Assembly: GCF_022132145.1 (NCBI RefSeq)
Contig: NZ_JAJISP010000007.1
Location: forward strand, 124,001 to 188,000
Reading direction: 5' to 3'
DNA: 64,000 bases
Source: Pseudomonas sp. MMS21 TM103
GTDB lineage: Bacteria; Pseudomonadota; Gammaproteobacteria; Pseudomonadales; Pseudomonadaceae
The notes under the pieces: model-generated
Databases searched by the model: none
What the model was told of the DNA's origin: nothing
The model's input: the letters and a program-made list of their open reading frames with translations, nothing else
Program-made: the position numbers and the translations under genes
Part shown: positions 54,510-63,439 of the stretch, in pieces
Numbering within the stretch: position 1 is the first letter of the stretch
How the letters are laid out: every line of letters starts with the position of its first letter

Positions 54510-57353
54510 ATGGCCCTGTTTCGTGAACTCGACTATGGCACTCCCGCCCGCACCGGCGCCCCGGTAACGGTGGAAATCGACGGCCAGGCGATCACCGTGC
54601 CGGCCGGCACCTCGCTGATGCGCGCGGCCCAGGAAGCCGGCATCGCCGTGCCCAAACTGTGCGCCAGCGACAGCCTGGAGCCCTTCGGCTCGTGCCGCCT
54701 GTGCGTGGTGGAGATCGAAGGCCGGCGCGGCTTCCCGGCGTCCTGCACCACCCCGGTGGAAGCCGGTATGAAGGTGCACACGCAGAGCCCGAAACTGGCC
54801 GACCTGCGTCGCGGCACCATGGAGCTGTACATCTCCGATCACCCGCTGGACTGCCTGACCTGCTCGGCCAACGGCAACTGCGAGCTGCAGGACATGGCCG
54901 GCGTGGTCGGCCTGCGCGAGGTGCGCTACGACCCGGTGAAGACCCACCTGGCCGAGACCAAGGACGAATCCAACCCCTATTTCAGCTTCGACCCGGCCAA
55001 GTGCATCGTCTGCAACCGCTGCGTGCGCGCCTGTGAAGAAGTGCAGGGCACCTTCGCCCTGACCATCACTGGCCGTGGCTTCGATTCGCAGGTCAGTGCC
55101 GGGCAGAACGAGGACTTCCTCGACTCCGAGTGCGTGTCCTGCGGCGCCTGCGTGCAGGCCTGCCCGACCGCCACGCTGATGGAAAAGTCGGTGATCGAGA
55201 TGGGCCAGGCGGAACGTAGCGTGACCACCACCTGCGCCTATTGCGGGGTCGGCTGCTCGTTCAAGGCCGAGATCAAAGGCAATGAAGTGGTGCGCATGGT
55301 GCCGAACAAGGACGGCCACGCCAACCACGGTCACTCCTGCGTCAAGGGCCGCTTCGCCTGGGGCTACGCCACCCACCCGGATCGCATCGCCGCGCCGATG
55401 ATCCGCGAGAGCATCGATCAGCCGTGGCGCACCGTCGACTGGGACGAGGCGATCAGTTACACCGCCAAGCGTTTCAAGGACATTCAGGCGCAGTACGGCC
55501 GCGACTCGGTCGGCGGCCTGACCTCCTCGCGCTGCACCAACGAAGAAGCCTACCTGGTGCAGAAACTGGTGCGCGCCGCCTTCGGCAACAACAACGTCGA
55601 CACCTGTGCGCGGGTCTGCCATTCGCCGACCGGTTACGGCCTCAAGGTCACCCTCGGCGAATCCGCCGGGACCCAGGACTTCGACTCGGTGCTGGCCGCC
55701 GACGTGGTGCTGGTGATCGGTGCCAACCCCACCGACGGTCACCCGGTGTTCGGCTCGCAGCTCAAGCGGCGTCTGCGCGAGGGCGCCAAGCTGATCGTCG
55801 CCGACCCGCGCGGCATCGACCTGGTGCGCGGCCCGCACGTCAAGGCCGACTACCACCTGCAACTGCGTCCCGGCAGCAACGTCGCCCTGCTCAACAGCCT
55901 GGCCCACGTCATCGTCAGCGAAGGCTTGGTCAATGAGGCCTTCGTCGCCGAGCGCTGCGAGACCGAGGCCTTCGAGCAATGGCGCGCCTTCGTCGCCGAC
56001 CCGCGGCACAGCCCCGAGGCCATGGCGGAACTGACCGGAGTGCCGGCCGCCGAAGTGCGCGCCGCCGCGCGGCTGTACGCCACCGGCGGTAACGCGGCGA
56101 TCTACTACGGCCTGGGCGTGACCGAACACAGCCAGGGCTCCTCGACCGTGATGGCGATCGCCAACCTGGCCATGGCCACCGGCAACATCGGCCGCGCCGG
56201 CGTCGGGGTCAACCCGCTGCGCGGACAGAACAACGTGCAGGGCTCCTGCGACATGGGTTCCTTCCCCCATGAGCTGCCCGGCTACCGCCACGTCTCCGAT
56301 CCGCTGGCGCGGGCGCAGTTCGAACAATCCTGGGGCGTCAGCCTGCTCGACGAGCCGGGCCTGCGCATTCCCAACATGCTCGCCGCGGCGCATGCCGGCA
56401 CCTTCAAGGGCATCTACATCCAGGGCGAAGACCCGGCGCAATCCGACCCGGATACCCAGCACGTCACCGACGCGCTGCGGGCCATGGAGTGCGTGGTGGT
56501 GCAGGACCTGTTCCTCAACGAAACCGCCAAGTTCGCCCACGTGTTCCTGCCCGGCGCCTCCTTCCTCGAGAAGAACGGCACCTTCACCAACGCCGAGCGG
56601 CGCATCTCGCCGGTGCGCAAGGTGATGCCGGCGCTGGCCGGCAAGGAAGACTGGGAAGTGACCATGGCGCTGTCCAACGCCCTCGGCTACCCGATGAACT
56701 ACAGCCATCCGTCGCAGATCATGGACGAGATCGCCAGCCTGACGCCGACCTTCACCGGCGTCAGCTATGCCAAGCTCGACCATATGGGCAGCATCCAGTG
56801 GCCGTGCAACGACGCCGCGCCGCAAGGCACGCCGATCATGCACGAGGACGCCTTCGTGCGCGGCAAGGGCCGCTTCATGGTCACCGAGTACATCGCCACC
56901 GAGGAGCGCACCTCGCGCAAGCGTCCGCTGATCCTGACCACCGGGCGGATCCTCTCGCAGTACAACGTCGGCGCGCAGACCCGGCGCACCGAGAACAGTG
57001 CCTGGCATGCCGAGGATGTCCTCGAGTTGCACCCGGTGGATGCCGAGGACCGCGGGATCAACGACGGCGACTGGGTGGCGATCAACAGCCGCGCCGGCGA
57101 GACGGTGATGCGCGCGGTGGTGACCGAGCGGATGCAGCCGGGGGTGGTCTACACCACCTTCCACCATCCGGAATCCGGTGCCAACGTGATCACCACCGAC
57201 AACTCGGACTGGGCGACCAACTGCCCCGAGTACAAGGTCACCGCCGTGCAGATCAGCAAGGTCGAAGCGCCTTCGCAGTGGCAGGACGAGTTCCAGGCCT
57301 TTACCAAGGAGCAACTCGACCTGCTGCCACGGATCAAGGTTACCCAGCTCTAA
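54510..57353 (+). CDS. fdsA: NAD-dependent formate dehydrogenase, alpha (Mo-bis-MGD) subunit
   Basis: 947-aa catalytic subunit. N-terminal [2Fe-2S] domain (CASDSLEPFGSCRLC), His-ligated and ferredoxin-like [4Fe-4S] modules (CIVCNRCVRACEEV; CVSCGACVQACPTA), then the molybdopterin domain starting TTCAYCGVGCSFKAE. The molybdenum ligand is a cysteine, C370-H371 in CARVCHSPT, in place of selenocysteine, and GQNNVQGSCDMG is typical of the family. Oxidises formate to CO2 in the cytosol. Requires FdhD (58947) for sulfuration. Confidence 0.96.
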   Translation: MALFRELDYGTPARTGAPVTVEIDGQAITVPAGTSLMRAAQEAGIAVPKLCASDSLEPFGSCRLCVVEIEGRRGFPASCTTPVEAGMKVHTQSPKLADLRRGTMELYISDHPLDCLTCSANGNCELQDMAGVVGLREVRYDPVKTHLAETKDESNPYFSFDPAKCIVCNRCVRACEEVQGTFALTITGRGFDSQVSAGQNEDFLDSECVSCGACVQACPTATLMEKSVIEMGQAERSVTTTCAYCGVGCSFKAEIKGNEVVRMVPNKDGHANHGHSCVKGRFAWGYATHPDRIAAPMIRESIDQPWRTVDWDEAISYTAKRFKDIQAQYGRDSVGGLTSSRCTNEEAYLVQKLVRAAFGNNNVDTCARVCHSPTGYGLKVTLGESAGTQDFDSVLAADVVLVIGANPTDGHPVFGSQLKRRLREGAKLIVADPRGIDLVRGPHVKADYHLQLRPGSNVALLNSLAHVIVSEGLVNEAFVAERCETEAFEQWRAFVADPRHSPEAMAELTGVPAAEVRAAARLYATGGNAAIYYGLGVTEHSQGSSTVMAIANLAMATGNIGRAGVGVNPLRGQNNVQGSCDMGSFPHELPGYRHVSDPLARAQFEQSWGVSLLDEPGLRIPNMLAAAHAGTFKGIYIQGEDPAQSDPDTQHVTDALRAMECVVVQDLFLNETAKFAHVFLPGASFLEKNGTFTNAERRISPVRKVMPALAGKEDWEVTMALSNALGYPMNYSHPSQIMDEIASLTPTFTGVSYAKLDHMGSIQWPCNDAAPQGTPIMHEDAFVRGKGRFMVTEYIATEERTSRKRPLILTTGRILSQYNVGAQTRRTENSAWHAEDVLELHPVDAEDRGINDGDWVAINSRAGETVMRAVVTERMQPGVVYTTFHHPESGANVITTDNSDWATNCPEYKVTAVQISKVEAPSQWQDEFQAFTKEQLDLLPRIKVTQL

Positions 57354-57431
57354 GCGCCGCTGGCGGCGGGCGATCCGGGTGATCGTCCGCCGCCCTTGTT
57401 TTTCAGCTCTTCGACCGCCAGAGGTTCGCAG

Positions 57432-57680
57432 ATGGGCATGAACGCCACACAATTGATCAAGATGGCCAACCAGATCGGCGCCTTCTTCGCCTCCCAGCCC
57501 GACCCCGAGCAGGCGCGCGCGGACTTCGCCCTGCACTTGAAGAAACAATGGGACCCGCAGATGCGCACCGCGCTCTATGCCCACCTCGACGCCACCGCCG
57601 GCGAAGGCCTCAGCGCCTTCGCCCTGGAGGCGATGCAGGGCCTGCGCGAGCAGATAGAGCCGCTGGCCAAGCGCGCCTGA
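57432..57680 (+). CDS. fdsD: Formate dehydrogenase delta subunit
   Basis: 82-aa small helical FdsD protein (NATQLIKMANQIGAFFASQP, VALHLKKQWDP-like segment, MRTALYAHLDA), an accessory subunit of the FdsGBAD complex. The start MGMNATQ at 57432 follows AGAGG. Ends the operon; a strong terminator lies 30 bases beyond. Confidence 0.9.
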   Translation: MGMNATQLIKMANQIGAFFASQPDPEQARADFALHLKKQWDPQMRTALYAHLDATAGEGLSAFALEAMQGLREQIEPLAKRA

Positions 57681-57710
57681 TTGCTGACCTAGGCCAGGCG
57701 CAACGCCGAA

Positions 57711-57743
57711 CAACAAGCCCGCATCCTGCGGGCTTGTTGTTTT
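57711..57743 (+). terminator. Rho-independent terminator of fdsGBAD
   Basis: CAACAAGCCCGC (57711-57722) / ATCCT / GCGGGCTTGTTG (57728-57739) is a perfect 12-bp stem followed by TTTTAT. Confidence 0.93.
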
Positions 57744-58155
57744 ATCTCGAGCAGGCGCCGCAGGATTCAAGGCAAGTGCGGCGAGTCGGCCCGTAAGGTT
57801 TTTCGCAAGCAGCGGGGTTTAGCTAACTGGAACGCGCCCGTTGGCCATGGCGAGCTGGTCGTGCAAGTAGATGCAGCGCTTTGCCGATTCGCCCTAGACA
57901 GCGTCCGTTTGAATGGCATAGTTTCTGATGGGAATCGGCCGGCAGCACCTGCTGCTTGGGCTGGCTGTCATCCCTATCGAATTTCTCCCTCAAGGCGTCT
58001 CTCAGCACAAGGCAAGAAGTGACAAGGGCTTAAGGTTGCACTGAGCCGCTATTGCGCGGGCATGGTCCTTCTCCACCGCGCTCAAATCGCTCGCTTGGCT
58101 CACGGGGACTGCGTGTCGCAGCCCCTAAACCGTTCTGCAACGCTATAGGCCTTTT
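57744..58155. other. Intergenic spacer
   Basis: About 410 bases after the fds terminator with no recognised gene, RNA or repeat. It should hold the promoter of the transglutaminase-like gene. Confidence 0.45.
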
Positions 58156-58953
58156 ATGTGGATGCGTGCTACCTGCTTACTTGAATTCAACAGCCCGGTT
58201 GCGACGCCGTTTATCTTCATGCTGCGGCCACGCAGTGGCTGGCAGCAGTGGGTCGGCCGCGAACAATACCTGTTGACGCCCAGCGTATCGGCGGTTGAGT
58301 TCACTGACCCATTTGGCAACCTTTGCCAGCGCCTGGTCGCGCCGGCCGGGCAATTCGCGGTCCACACCTCGTTTGATGTCGAGGCAGCCGAAGCCTCCGA
58401 TACCGCGCCCGGCGCGTACTTTGTCGAGGTGCAACAGTTACCCGAAGAAACCCTGCCATTCCTGCTGCCCAGTCGCTTCTGCGAGTCTGATCGCTGCACC
58501 CAGCTGGCCGCTTCCATCGTTGCCGGACGGCTGCCTGGCTACGATCAATGCAGCGCGATCGTGGCGTACATTCGCCGAACCATCGCCTATACGCCCGGAG
58601 CGGGTCAGCAAATCATCAGCGCGTGCGAGGTCAACGAGCGGTCACAGGCGGTCTGCCGGGACATGGCGCATCTGGGGATTGCCTGTTGTCGTGCGCTGTC
58701 GATTCCGGCGCGCATGGTCGTGGGCTACCTGGAAAACCTGCAACCGATGGACCTGCATGCCTGGTTCGAGGCCTACGTGGGCGGGCGCTGGTACACCTTT
58801 GATCCAACCCAGGATAATGAGCAAGGCGGCAGGATTACCGTCGCCTACGGGCGAGACGCAGCCGACGTGGCCATCTACACGCAGTTCGGCGACCCGGTTG
58901 AGTTACTGCACATGCAGGTAAGCGTCGAACGAATCGCGGCACCGGCCTACTGA
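58156..58953 (+). CDS. Transglutaminase-like cysteine protease family protein
   Basis: 265 aa. An N-terminal beta domain ([20 protein letters not shown]) is followed by the transglutaminase core with the Cys-His-Asp triad: C167 in [13 protein letters not shown]201 in [11 protein letters not shown] and D216 in TFDPTQDN. This arrangement is that of bacterial transglutaminase-like/SPA-related peptidases, mostly cytosolic. The substrate is unknown. Its stop overlaps the stop of convergent fdhD. Confidence 0.9.
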   Translation: MWMRATCLLEFNSPVATPFIFMLRPRSGWQQWVGREQYLLTPSVSAVEFTDPFGNLCQRLVAPAGQFAVHTSFDVEAAEASDTAPGAYFVEVQQLPEETLPFLLPSRFCESDRCTQLAASIVAGRLPGYDQCSAIVAYIRRTIAYTPGAGQQIISACEVNERSQAVCRDMAHLGIACCRALSIPARMVVGYLENLQPMDLHAWFEAYVGGRWYTFDPTQDNEQGGRITVAYGRDAADVAIYTQFGDPVELLHMQVSVERIAAPAY

Positions 58954-59804
58954 CTGGTTTCTGTCTTTGCTTGCAGCGGCGCCGGGCTGTACACCCGTGG
59001 GGCGTTGTGGTGCGGCAGGTGGATCAGGTTGAGGCAATGGCGACGAGCCCAGTCCGTCGCCAGGTCGGTTGGGGCGGAGAGGCTGACCAGGGTGCCGATG
59101 CCGGCGCGCACCGCCTTGTGGATCAACTCCAGGCTGCAGCGGCTGGTGACCACGGCGAAGCCCTGACAGGGCTCCAAGGGCTCGCGCAGCAGGGCGCCGA
59201 TCAGCTTGTCCAGGGCGTTGTGGCGGCCGATGTCCTCGCGGCACAGGCGCAGCTCGCCGCTGCCATCGACGAAGGCCGCGGCATGCAGCGCGCCGCTGTG
59301 GCGGGCCAGGCGCTGGGCTTCGGCGAGGCGATCGCGCAGCGCATGCAAGTGGGCGGGCGGCGGCAGGGTATGGGCGGGCAACACCGCGAGCTTGGGCAGT
59401 GCCTGTTCCAGTGCTTCCACCCCGCACAGGCCACAGCCGCTGGTGCCGGCCAGCTGCCGGCGCTGCTGCTTGAGCGCCCAGAAGGCGCGGTTGCTGATGT
59501 CCACCTCGGCATTCAGGGTGGCACCGCTACGCGTGAGGCGGATGTCGTAGATCTCGTCGATGGAGTCGACCAGGCCGCCGCTGAGGCTGAAACCGGCGAT
59601 AAAGTCTTCCACCGCCGAGGGCGAGACCATCATCACCGCATGACTGATGCCGTTGTAGCTGATGGCCAGCGCGCTCTCTTCGGCCAGTACGGCATCGGCC
59701 ACCACGCTCGGCGTGCCCAGTTCGGCGTAGGCATAGACCTCACCCGCGCGAGTGGGCGCGTCGGAGGCCTGGGCGGTAGGGGGCGTTGATGCAGCGCGTG
59801 ACAT
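58947..59804 (-). CDS. fdhD: Formate dehydrogenase accessory sulfurtransferase FdhD (FdsC-like)
   Basis: 285-aa cytosolic protein that moves sulfur from the cysteine desulfurase to the molybdenum cofactor of formate dehydrogenase. Signatures: [15 protein letters not shown], the reactive cysteine pair [25 protein letters not shown] and [14 protein letters not shown]. Its N-terminal ~20 residues are a variable Ala/Thr-rich extension. It lies outside the fds operon on the opposite strand, and its stop codon interleaves with that of the transglutaminase-like gene. Confidence 0.94.
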   Translation of the reverse strand: MSRAASTPPTAQASDAPTRAGEVYAYAELGTPSVVADAVLAEESALAISYNGISHAVMMVSPSAVEDFIAGFSLSGGLVDSIDEIYDIRLTRSGATLNAEVDISNRAFWALKQQRRQLAGTSGCGLCGVEALEQALPKLAVLPAHTLPPPAHLHALRDRLAEAQRLARHSGALHAAAFVDGSGELRLCREDIGRHNALDKLIGALLREPLEPCQGFAVVTSRCSLELIHKAVRAGIGTLVSLSAPTDLATDWARRHCLNLIHLPHHNAPRVYSPAPLQAKTETSQ

Positions 59805-59923
59805 GGCTGGCGTCTCTGGATACGACTTATTGGCCTAGCCTAAGCCCGCCGGGCGCAGGCGTCTAATGAGGATTGGCGCGATGCCGAGCGTGGATACTGG
59901 CAGGTCGTTTTCAAGCGTGCCGT

Positions 59924-60580
59924 TCAAGGCAGCAGGTCGCGGTAATCCTCCACCGCGGCGAATTCCTCGGTGTCCTTCGGGCCTTTGCGGCTGTCCGGCT
60001 GGCGCACCGCCAGCAGATGGCCGACGCCGAAGTCGCGGGCGCTGCGCAGGACTGGCAGGCTGTCGTCGATGAACAGGCTGCGCGCCGCATCGAAGCCGAT
60101 ATCCTGTTGCAGGGCGAACCAGAACTGCTGCGCTTCCTTGGCGAAGCCGTAGTCGTGCGAGCTGATCAGGCGGTCGAAGTAGGGCGCCAGTTCGATGCGT
60201 TCGAGCTTCAGCGACAGCGAGTCACGATGGGCGTTGGTGATCAGCACCGCGCGCTTGCCGGTGGCGCGAACCGCGGCGAGGAAGGTGTCGGCGTCCGGGC
60301 GCAGGGCGATCAGGTGCGCCACTTCGCGCTTGAGGTCGCGGATCGACAGGTTCAGCTCGCGGCTCCAGAAGTCCGTGCAGTACCAGTTGAGCTGGCCGGC
60401 ATGCTCGTGGAACAGTGGCAGCAACTCGGCGTCGGCCAGCGCCCGGCTGATGCCGTGCAGCTCGGCATAGCGTTGTGGCAGGTGCTCCAGCCAGAAGTGG
60501 TTGTCGAAATGCAGGTCGAGCAGGGTGCCGTCCATGTCCAGCAGTACGGTGTCGATCTCGGTCCAGGGCAATGACGGCAT
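59924..60580 (-). CDS. yrfG: HAD-family GMP/IMP nucleotidase YrfG
   Basis: 218-aa HAD phosphatase. Motif I LLDMDGTLLDLHFDNHFW, motif II LITNAHRD, motif III lysine in GFAKEAQQFWFAL and motif IV FIDDSLPVLRSA. The length and the LLDLHFDNHFWLEHLP opening match YrfG. It is divergent from nudE across 135 bases, the arrangement known from pseudomonads and enterics. Confidence 0.93.
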   Translation of the reverse strand: MPSLPWTEIDTVLLDMDGTLLDLHFDNHFWLEHLPQRYAELHGISRALADAELLPLFHEHAGQLNWYCTDFWSRELNLSIRDLKREVAHLIALRPDADTFLAAVRATGKRAVLITNAHRDSLSLKLERIELAPYFDRLISSHDYGFAKEAQQFWFALQQDIGFDAARSLFIDDSLPVLRSARDFGVGHLLAVRQPDSRKGPKDTEEFAAVEDYRDLLP

Positions 60581-60715
60581 GGCGGCTTCTTGTAGGCTGA
60601 GTGCGGAGCTTGTCGCGAATCTGCCGACTGGCGTCGTGATCGCGCAATCTCCGACGGGGCTAATCGGAAAAGGCGCGGTATGATAACTCGCCCCGCCACT
60701 CTCAGGAGCCGCACC

Positions 60716-61282
60716 ATGCGTCAGAAACCCACCGTACTCGCCCGCGAGATTGTCGCCAGCAGTCGCCTGTTTCGTGTCGAGGAACTGCAGCTGCGTTTCG
60801 CCAACGGTGTGGAACGGACCTATGAGCGGCTGATCGGCAAGGGCGTCGGTTACGGCGCGGTGATGATAGTGGCGCTGGCCGATGCCGAACATGTGCTGCT
60901 GGTCGAGGAATACTGCGCCGGCACCGACGACTACCAGCTGTCGCTGCCCAAGGGGCTGATCGAACCGGGTGAGGACGTGCTGGCGGCGGCTGACCGCGAA
61001 CTCAAGGAAGAAGCCGGTTTCGGTGCGCGGCGGCTCGAGCACCTGACCGAGTTGAGCCTGTCGCCCGGCTATATGAGCCAGAAAATCCAGGTAGTGCTGG
61101 CCACGGATCTGTACCCGGAAAGCCTGCCCGGCGACGAACCGGAGCCGATGCGGGTGGACAAGGTCAACCTGCGCGAGCTCTCGAGCCTGGTGCAGCATCC
61201 CCAATTCAGCGAGGGCCGAGCCCTGGCCGCGCTCTACCTGGCGCGCGACCTGCTGACCCAGCGTGGAGACTTCGTGCTATGA
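60716..61282 (+). CDS. nudE: ADP compounds hydrolase NudE
   Basis: 188-aa Nudix hydrolase acting on ADP-ribose, Ap3A and NADH. The Nudix box GLIEPGEDVLAAADRELKEEAGF is intact as G(x5)E(x7)REUxEExGU. N-terminal REIVASSRLFRVEELQLRF is NudE-like. The start at 60716 follows CAGGAG. It overlaps cysQ by four bases. Confidence 0.94.
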   Translation: MRQKPTVLAREIVASSRLFRVEELQLRFANGVERTYERLIGKGVGYGAVMIVALADAEHVLLVEEYCAGTDDYQLSLPKGLIEPGEDVLAAADRELKEEAGFGARRLEHLTELSLSPGYMSQKIQVVLATDLYPESLPGDEPEPMRVDKVNLRELSSLVQHPQFSEGRALAALYLARDLLTQRGDFVL

Positions 61283-62100
61283 GCCACCCCCTGATCCCGG
61301 CGGTAATCCAGTTGGTCCGCGAGGCCGGCGCGGCGATTCTGCCGCATTGGCGCGCCGGTGTGCTGGTGACCGAGAAGGCCGACGCCTCGCCGGTGACCGC
61401 CGCCGACATGGCCGCCCACCACATCCTCAACGACGGCCTGATCGCGCTCGATCCGAGCATTGCGGTGCTGTCCGAGGAGGATGCCGATATCGCCTACGCC
61501 GAGCGCGCGCAATGGCGCCGCTGGTGGCTGGTCGACCCACTGGATGGCACCAAGGAATTCATTGCCGGCAGTGAAGAATTCACCGTCAACGTCGCGCTGA
61601 TCGAGCAGGGCCGGGTGGTGTTCGGCGTGGTCGGCATCCCCGCCAGCGGTCGCTGCTACTACGGCGGCGCCGGCCTGGGTGCCTGGCGCGCCGAGGCCGA
61701 TGGTGCGGAGCAGCCAATCAGCGTGCGCCTGAGCCCGGACGAAGCCTTTACCGTGGTCGCCAGCCGGCGTCACACCAGCCCGGCGCAGGAGCGTCTGCTG
61801 GAGGGCCTGAGCGAGCGCTTCGGCGACCTGCAACTGGCCAGCGTCGGCAGTTCGCTGAAGTTCTGCCAACTGGCCGAAGGCATTGCCGATTGCTACCCGC
61901 GCCTGGCGCCGACCTCGCAGTGGGACACCGCTGCCGCCCAGGGCGTGCTGGAAGGTGCCGGCGGCGAAGTGCTGACCCTGCAGGGCGAGGTGCTGACCTA
62001 TGAGGCGCGCGAGTCGCTGCTCAATCCATCCTTTCTCGCCTTGCCGGTAGCCGTCGAGTGGCGCGCCGAACTGATCCAGCTGGCCCGCGCCCTGGACTGA
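61279..62100 (+). CDS. cysQ: 3'(2'),5'-bisphosphate nucleotidase CysQ
   Basis: 273-aa Li-sensitive, Mg-dependent phosphatase of the inositol monophosphatase fold that clears PAP from sulfate assimilation. Metal-site motifs: SEEDADIAYAER, WLVDPLDGTKEFI and the C-terminal SQWDTAAAQGVLEGAGG. It is translationally coupled to nudE (ATGA overlap). Confidence 0.95.
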   Translation: MSHPLIPAVIQLVREAGAAILPHWRAGVLVTEKADASPVTAADMAAHHILNDGLIALDPSIAVLSEEDADIAYAERAQWRRWWLVDPLDGTKEFIAGSEEFTVNVALIEQGRVVFGVVGIPASGRCYYGGAGLGAWRAEADGAEQPISVRLSPDEAFTVVASRRHTSPAQERLLEGLSERFGDLQLASVGSSLKFCQLAEGIADCYPRLAPTSQWDTAAAQGVLEGAGGEVLTLQGEVLTYEARESLLNPSFLALPVAVEWRAELIQLARALD

Positions 62101-62185
62101 GAGCAGGTTTACCCGCCTGCTGCAGCCGGCTCCAGGCGTCCGTAGCTGCCCCCCCCAGAACCTCGAGCAATCCGCGCTCCCTGGG

Positions 62186-62281
62186 CGGTCATTCGCCGCA
62201 GGCAGTGGACCATAGGTTCGCTGGTGCGGCACCAGAGCTGGCGGGTTGTCGCTGCGCTCCGAAGCCGCCCTACGCTCTGGG
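62186..62281 (+). repeat. Dispersed ~100-bp intergenic repeat, copy B
   Basis: Pairs with 47706-47804 (same strand). Shared blocks include CGCCGCAGGC, AGGTTCGCTGGTGCGGC-like core and the exact GGTTGTCGCTGCGCT. Located between cysQ and endA. Confidence 0.65.
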
Positions 62282-62318
62282 GGAGTCGTCATATCTGCAG
62301 CGATCCGCGATCCGGGTG

Positions 62319-62981
62319 TCAGTCGGCGATCAGTTGCTCGACCAGCTCCGGGTCGTCGATAAAGCGATTGCGCGTGCCCTGCAGACTGCCGATCTTTTCG
62401 TTGCGGGCGTTTTCTTCGGCATCCGGCGGGTCCATCCGGTGCCACTGCTTGTACATGCGCACGTCGCCGACGATGGGCAGGCCGTACTCGATGTGCATGT
62501 AGAAGATCGCCCGGGCGATGTTGCCCTTGGCGGCGTCGCGCGGCTCAAGCACTTTGAAGCGGCTCTTGAGGTCGCAGCCGATGTCGGCGAAGGTGCTCTG
62601 CTCGCTGGCGTCCAGCAAACCGAACTGCGCCTTGCGCCGCAGCTGTTCGGCGCGGGTCAGCGCCGGATAGAGGTTATGCAGATCGGCGGCCATATAGGCA
62701 TAGCGTGGGGTCATGATGCTGCACTGACGATCGGTGATGCAGTGCAGGGCGCTTTTCAATTGCTTGCTGCTGTAGATCGGGCTGATGCTGAGCAGTCCGC
62801 CGCCGCCTTGGCCGGTGAAGGCCTTGGCGCAATACAGCGAGGTGCCGCCGGCGCCATACAGCTCATCCCAGAACAATTGGTCGCGCAGTTGTGGGTCGGA
62901 AATCTGACTCTGGCCATTGGCCAGAATCGGCAGGCTGAAACTGGCTGCCAGGCAACCGAGGGCGATAACGACTGCTCGCAT
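62319..62981 (-). CDS. endA: Exported endonuclease I
   Basis: 220-aa extracytoplasmic DNA endonuclease. Signal peptide RAVVIALGCLAASFSLPILA. The family core includes YAYMAADLHNLYPALTRAEQ, EPRDAAKGNIARAIFYMHIE (metal-coordinating region) and RNEKIGSLQGTRNRFIDDP. Cysteines in YCAKAF, HCITDRQC and IGCDLKSR could form disulfides in the periplasm. A complete gene, convergent with cysQ. Confidence 0.93.
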   Translation of the reverse strand: MRAVVIALGCLAASFSLPILANGQSQISDPQLRDQLFWDELYGAGGTSLYCAKAFTGQGGGGLLSISPIYSSKQLKSALHCITDRQCSIMTPRYAYMAADLHNLYPALTRAEQLRRKAQFGLLDASEQSTFADIGCDLKSRFKVLEPRDAAKGNIARAIFYMHIEYGLPIVGDVRMYKQWHRMDPPDAEENARNEKIGSLQGTRNRFIDDPELVEQLIAD

Positions 62982-63084
62982 GCTAAGGACCCGCTGACCG
63001 CCGTGTTCGGGGTCTGTTGTTTTTCTGGAATGGCCGCATCTAACAAGACCGACGTCACATGATCAAGCCGAAAGATTGGCGCCA

Positions 63085-63102
63085 TGTAAGCCTTAGCTTA
63101 CA
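63085..63102. promoter_or_regulatory. GacA upstream activating sequence
   Basis: TGTAAG-CCTTAG-CTTACA is a perfect TGTAAG-N6-CTTACA box, the conserved GacA binding site found upstream of rsmX/Y/Z sRNA genes. The palindrome extends to 11 bp per arm (63081-63106). It lies about 67 bases (centre) before the inferred sRNA start. Confidence 0.9.
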
Positions 63103-63159
63103 TGGCGTGCTGTCGATCGCCACTACTGTGGTGGCTGCTGGGCAGCTAATCTTCTGCCC

Positions 63160-63287
63160 ATGGACGTAGCGCAGGAAGCGCAAAGCAACCAACAGGGATA
63201 CGCTGGATAGCCGCCAGGATGGCGCGCGCAACATGGATGTCAGTACACAGTCTGCAAAGGCCCCGCACCAGCGGGGTTTTCTTTTTT
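63160..63287 (+). ncRNA. rsmY: RsmY-like regulatory sRNA that sequesters RsmA/CsrA
   Basis: About 128 nt ending in a strong terminator. Six GGA motifs occur in 75 nt, four of them in small apical loops: GCGC/AGGAA/GCGC (63169-63181), GCT/GGAT/AGC (63202-63211), CGCC/AGGAT/GGCG (63212-63224) and ACA/TGGA/TGT (63231-63240). This is the signature of Rsm sRNAs, which titrate RsmA/RsmE. The block GCGCAGGAAGCGCAAAG resembles RsmY as remembered. The 5' end is estimated from a TAATCT -10-like element near 63147. The GacA box lies upstream. Choice of RsmY over RsmX/Z is by resemblance. Confidence 0.82.
63261..63287 (+). terminator. Rho-independent terminator of the RsmY-like sRNA
   Basis: CCCCGC/ACCA/GCGGGG (63261-63276) followed by TTTTCTTTTTT. 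Confidence 0.93.
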
Positions 63288-63439
63288 GGGCGTTCGCCCA
63301 GTCCGGCGCTTCTGCCGCGTCAATCTCCAGTAGAGTGATGGTCCACAACGGGGGCAGCCCAGGCATCGGCACGCAGGCCGGTCGACTCGATGGCGACCCG
63401 CAGTGAACTGTGACGACTTTGCACTCCCCGAGTCCCGCC

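Noticed and set aside
54510-57353. Selenocysteine in the formate dehydrogenase catalytic subunit
   Set aside because: The active-site codon is TGC (C370, before H371) and the frame has no internal TGA, so this is the cysteine form.
52632-57770. A 1712-codon open frame on the minus strand opposite fdsGBAD
   Set aside because: It is the antisense shadow of high-GC coding DNA: low-complexity Gly/Ala/His/Arg composition, no domain signatures, and fully explained by the fds genes on the plus strand.
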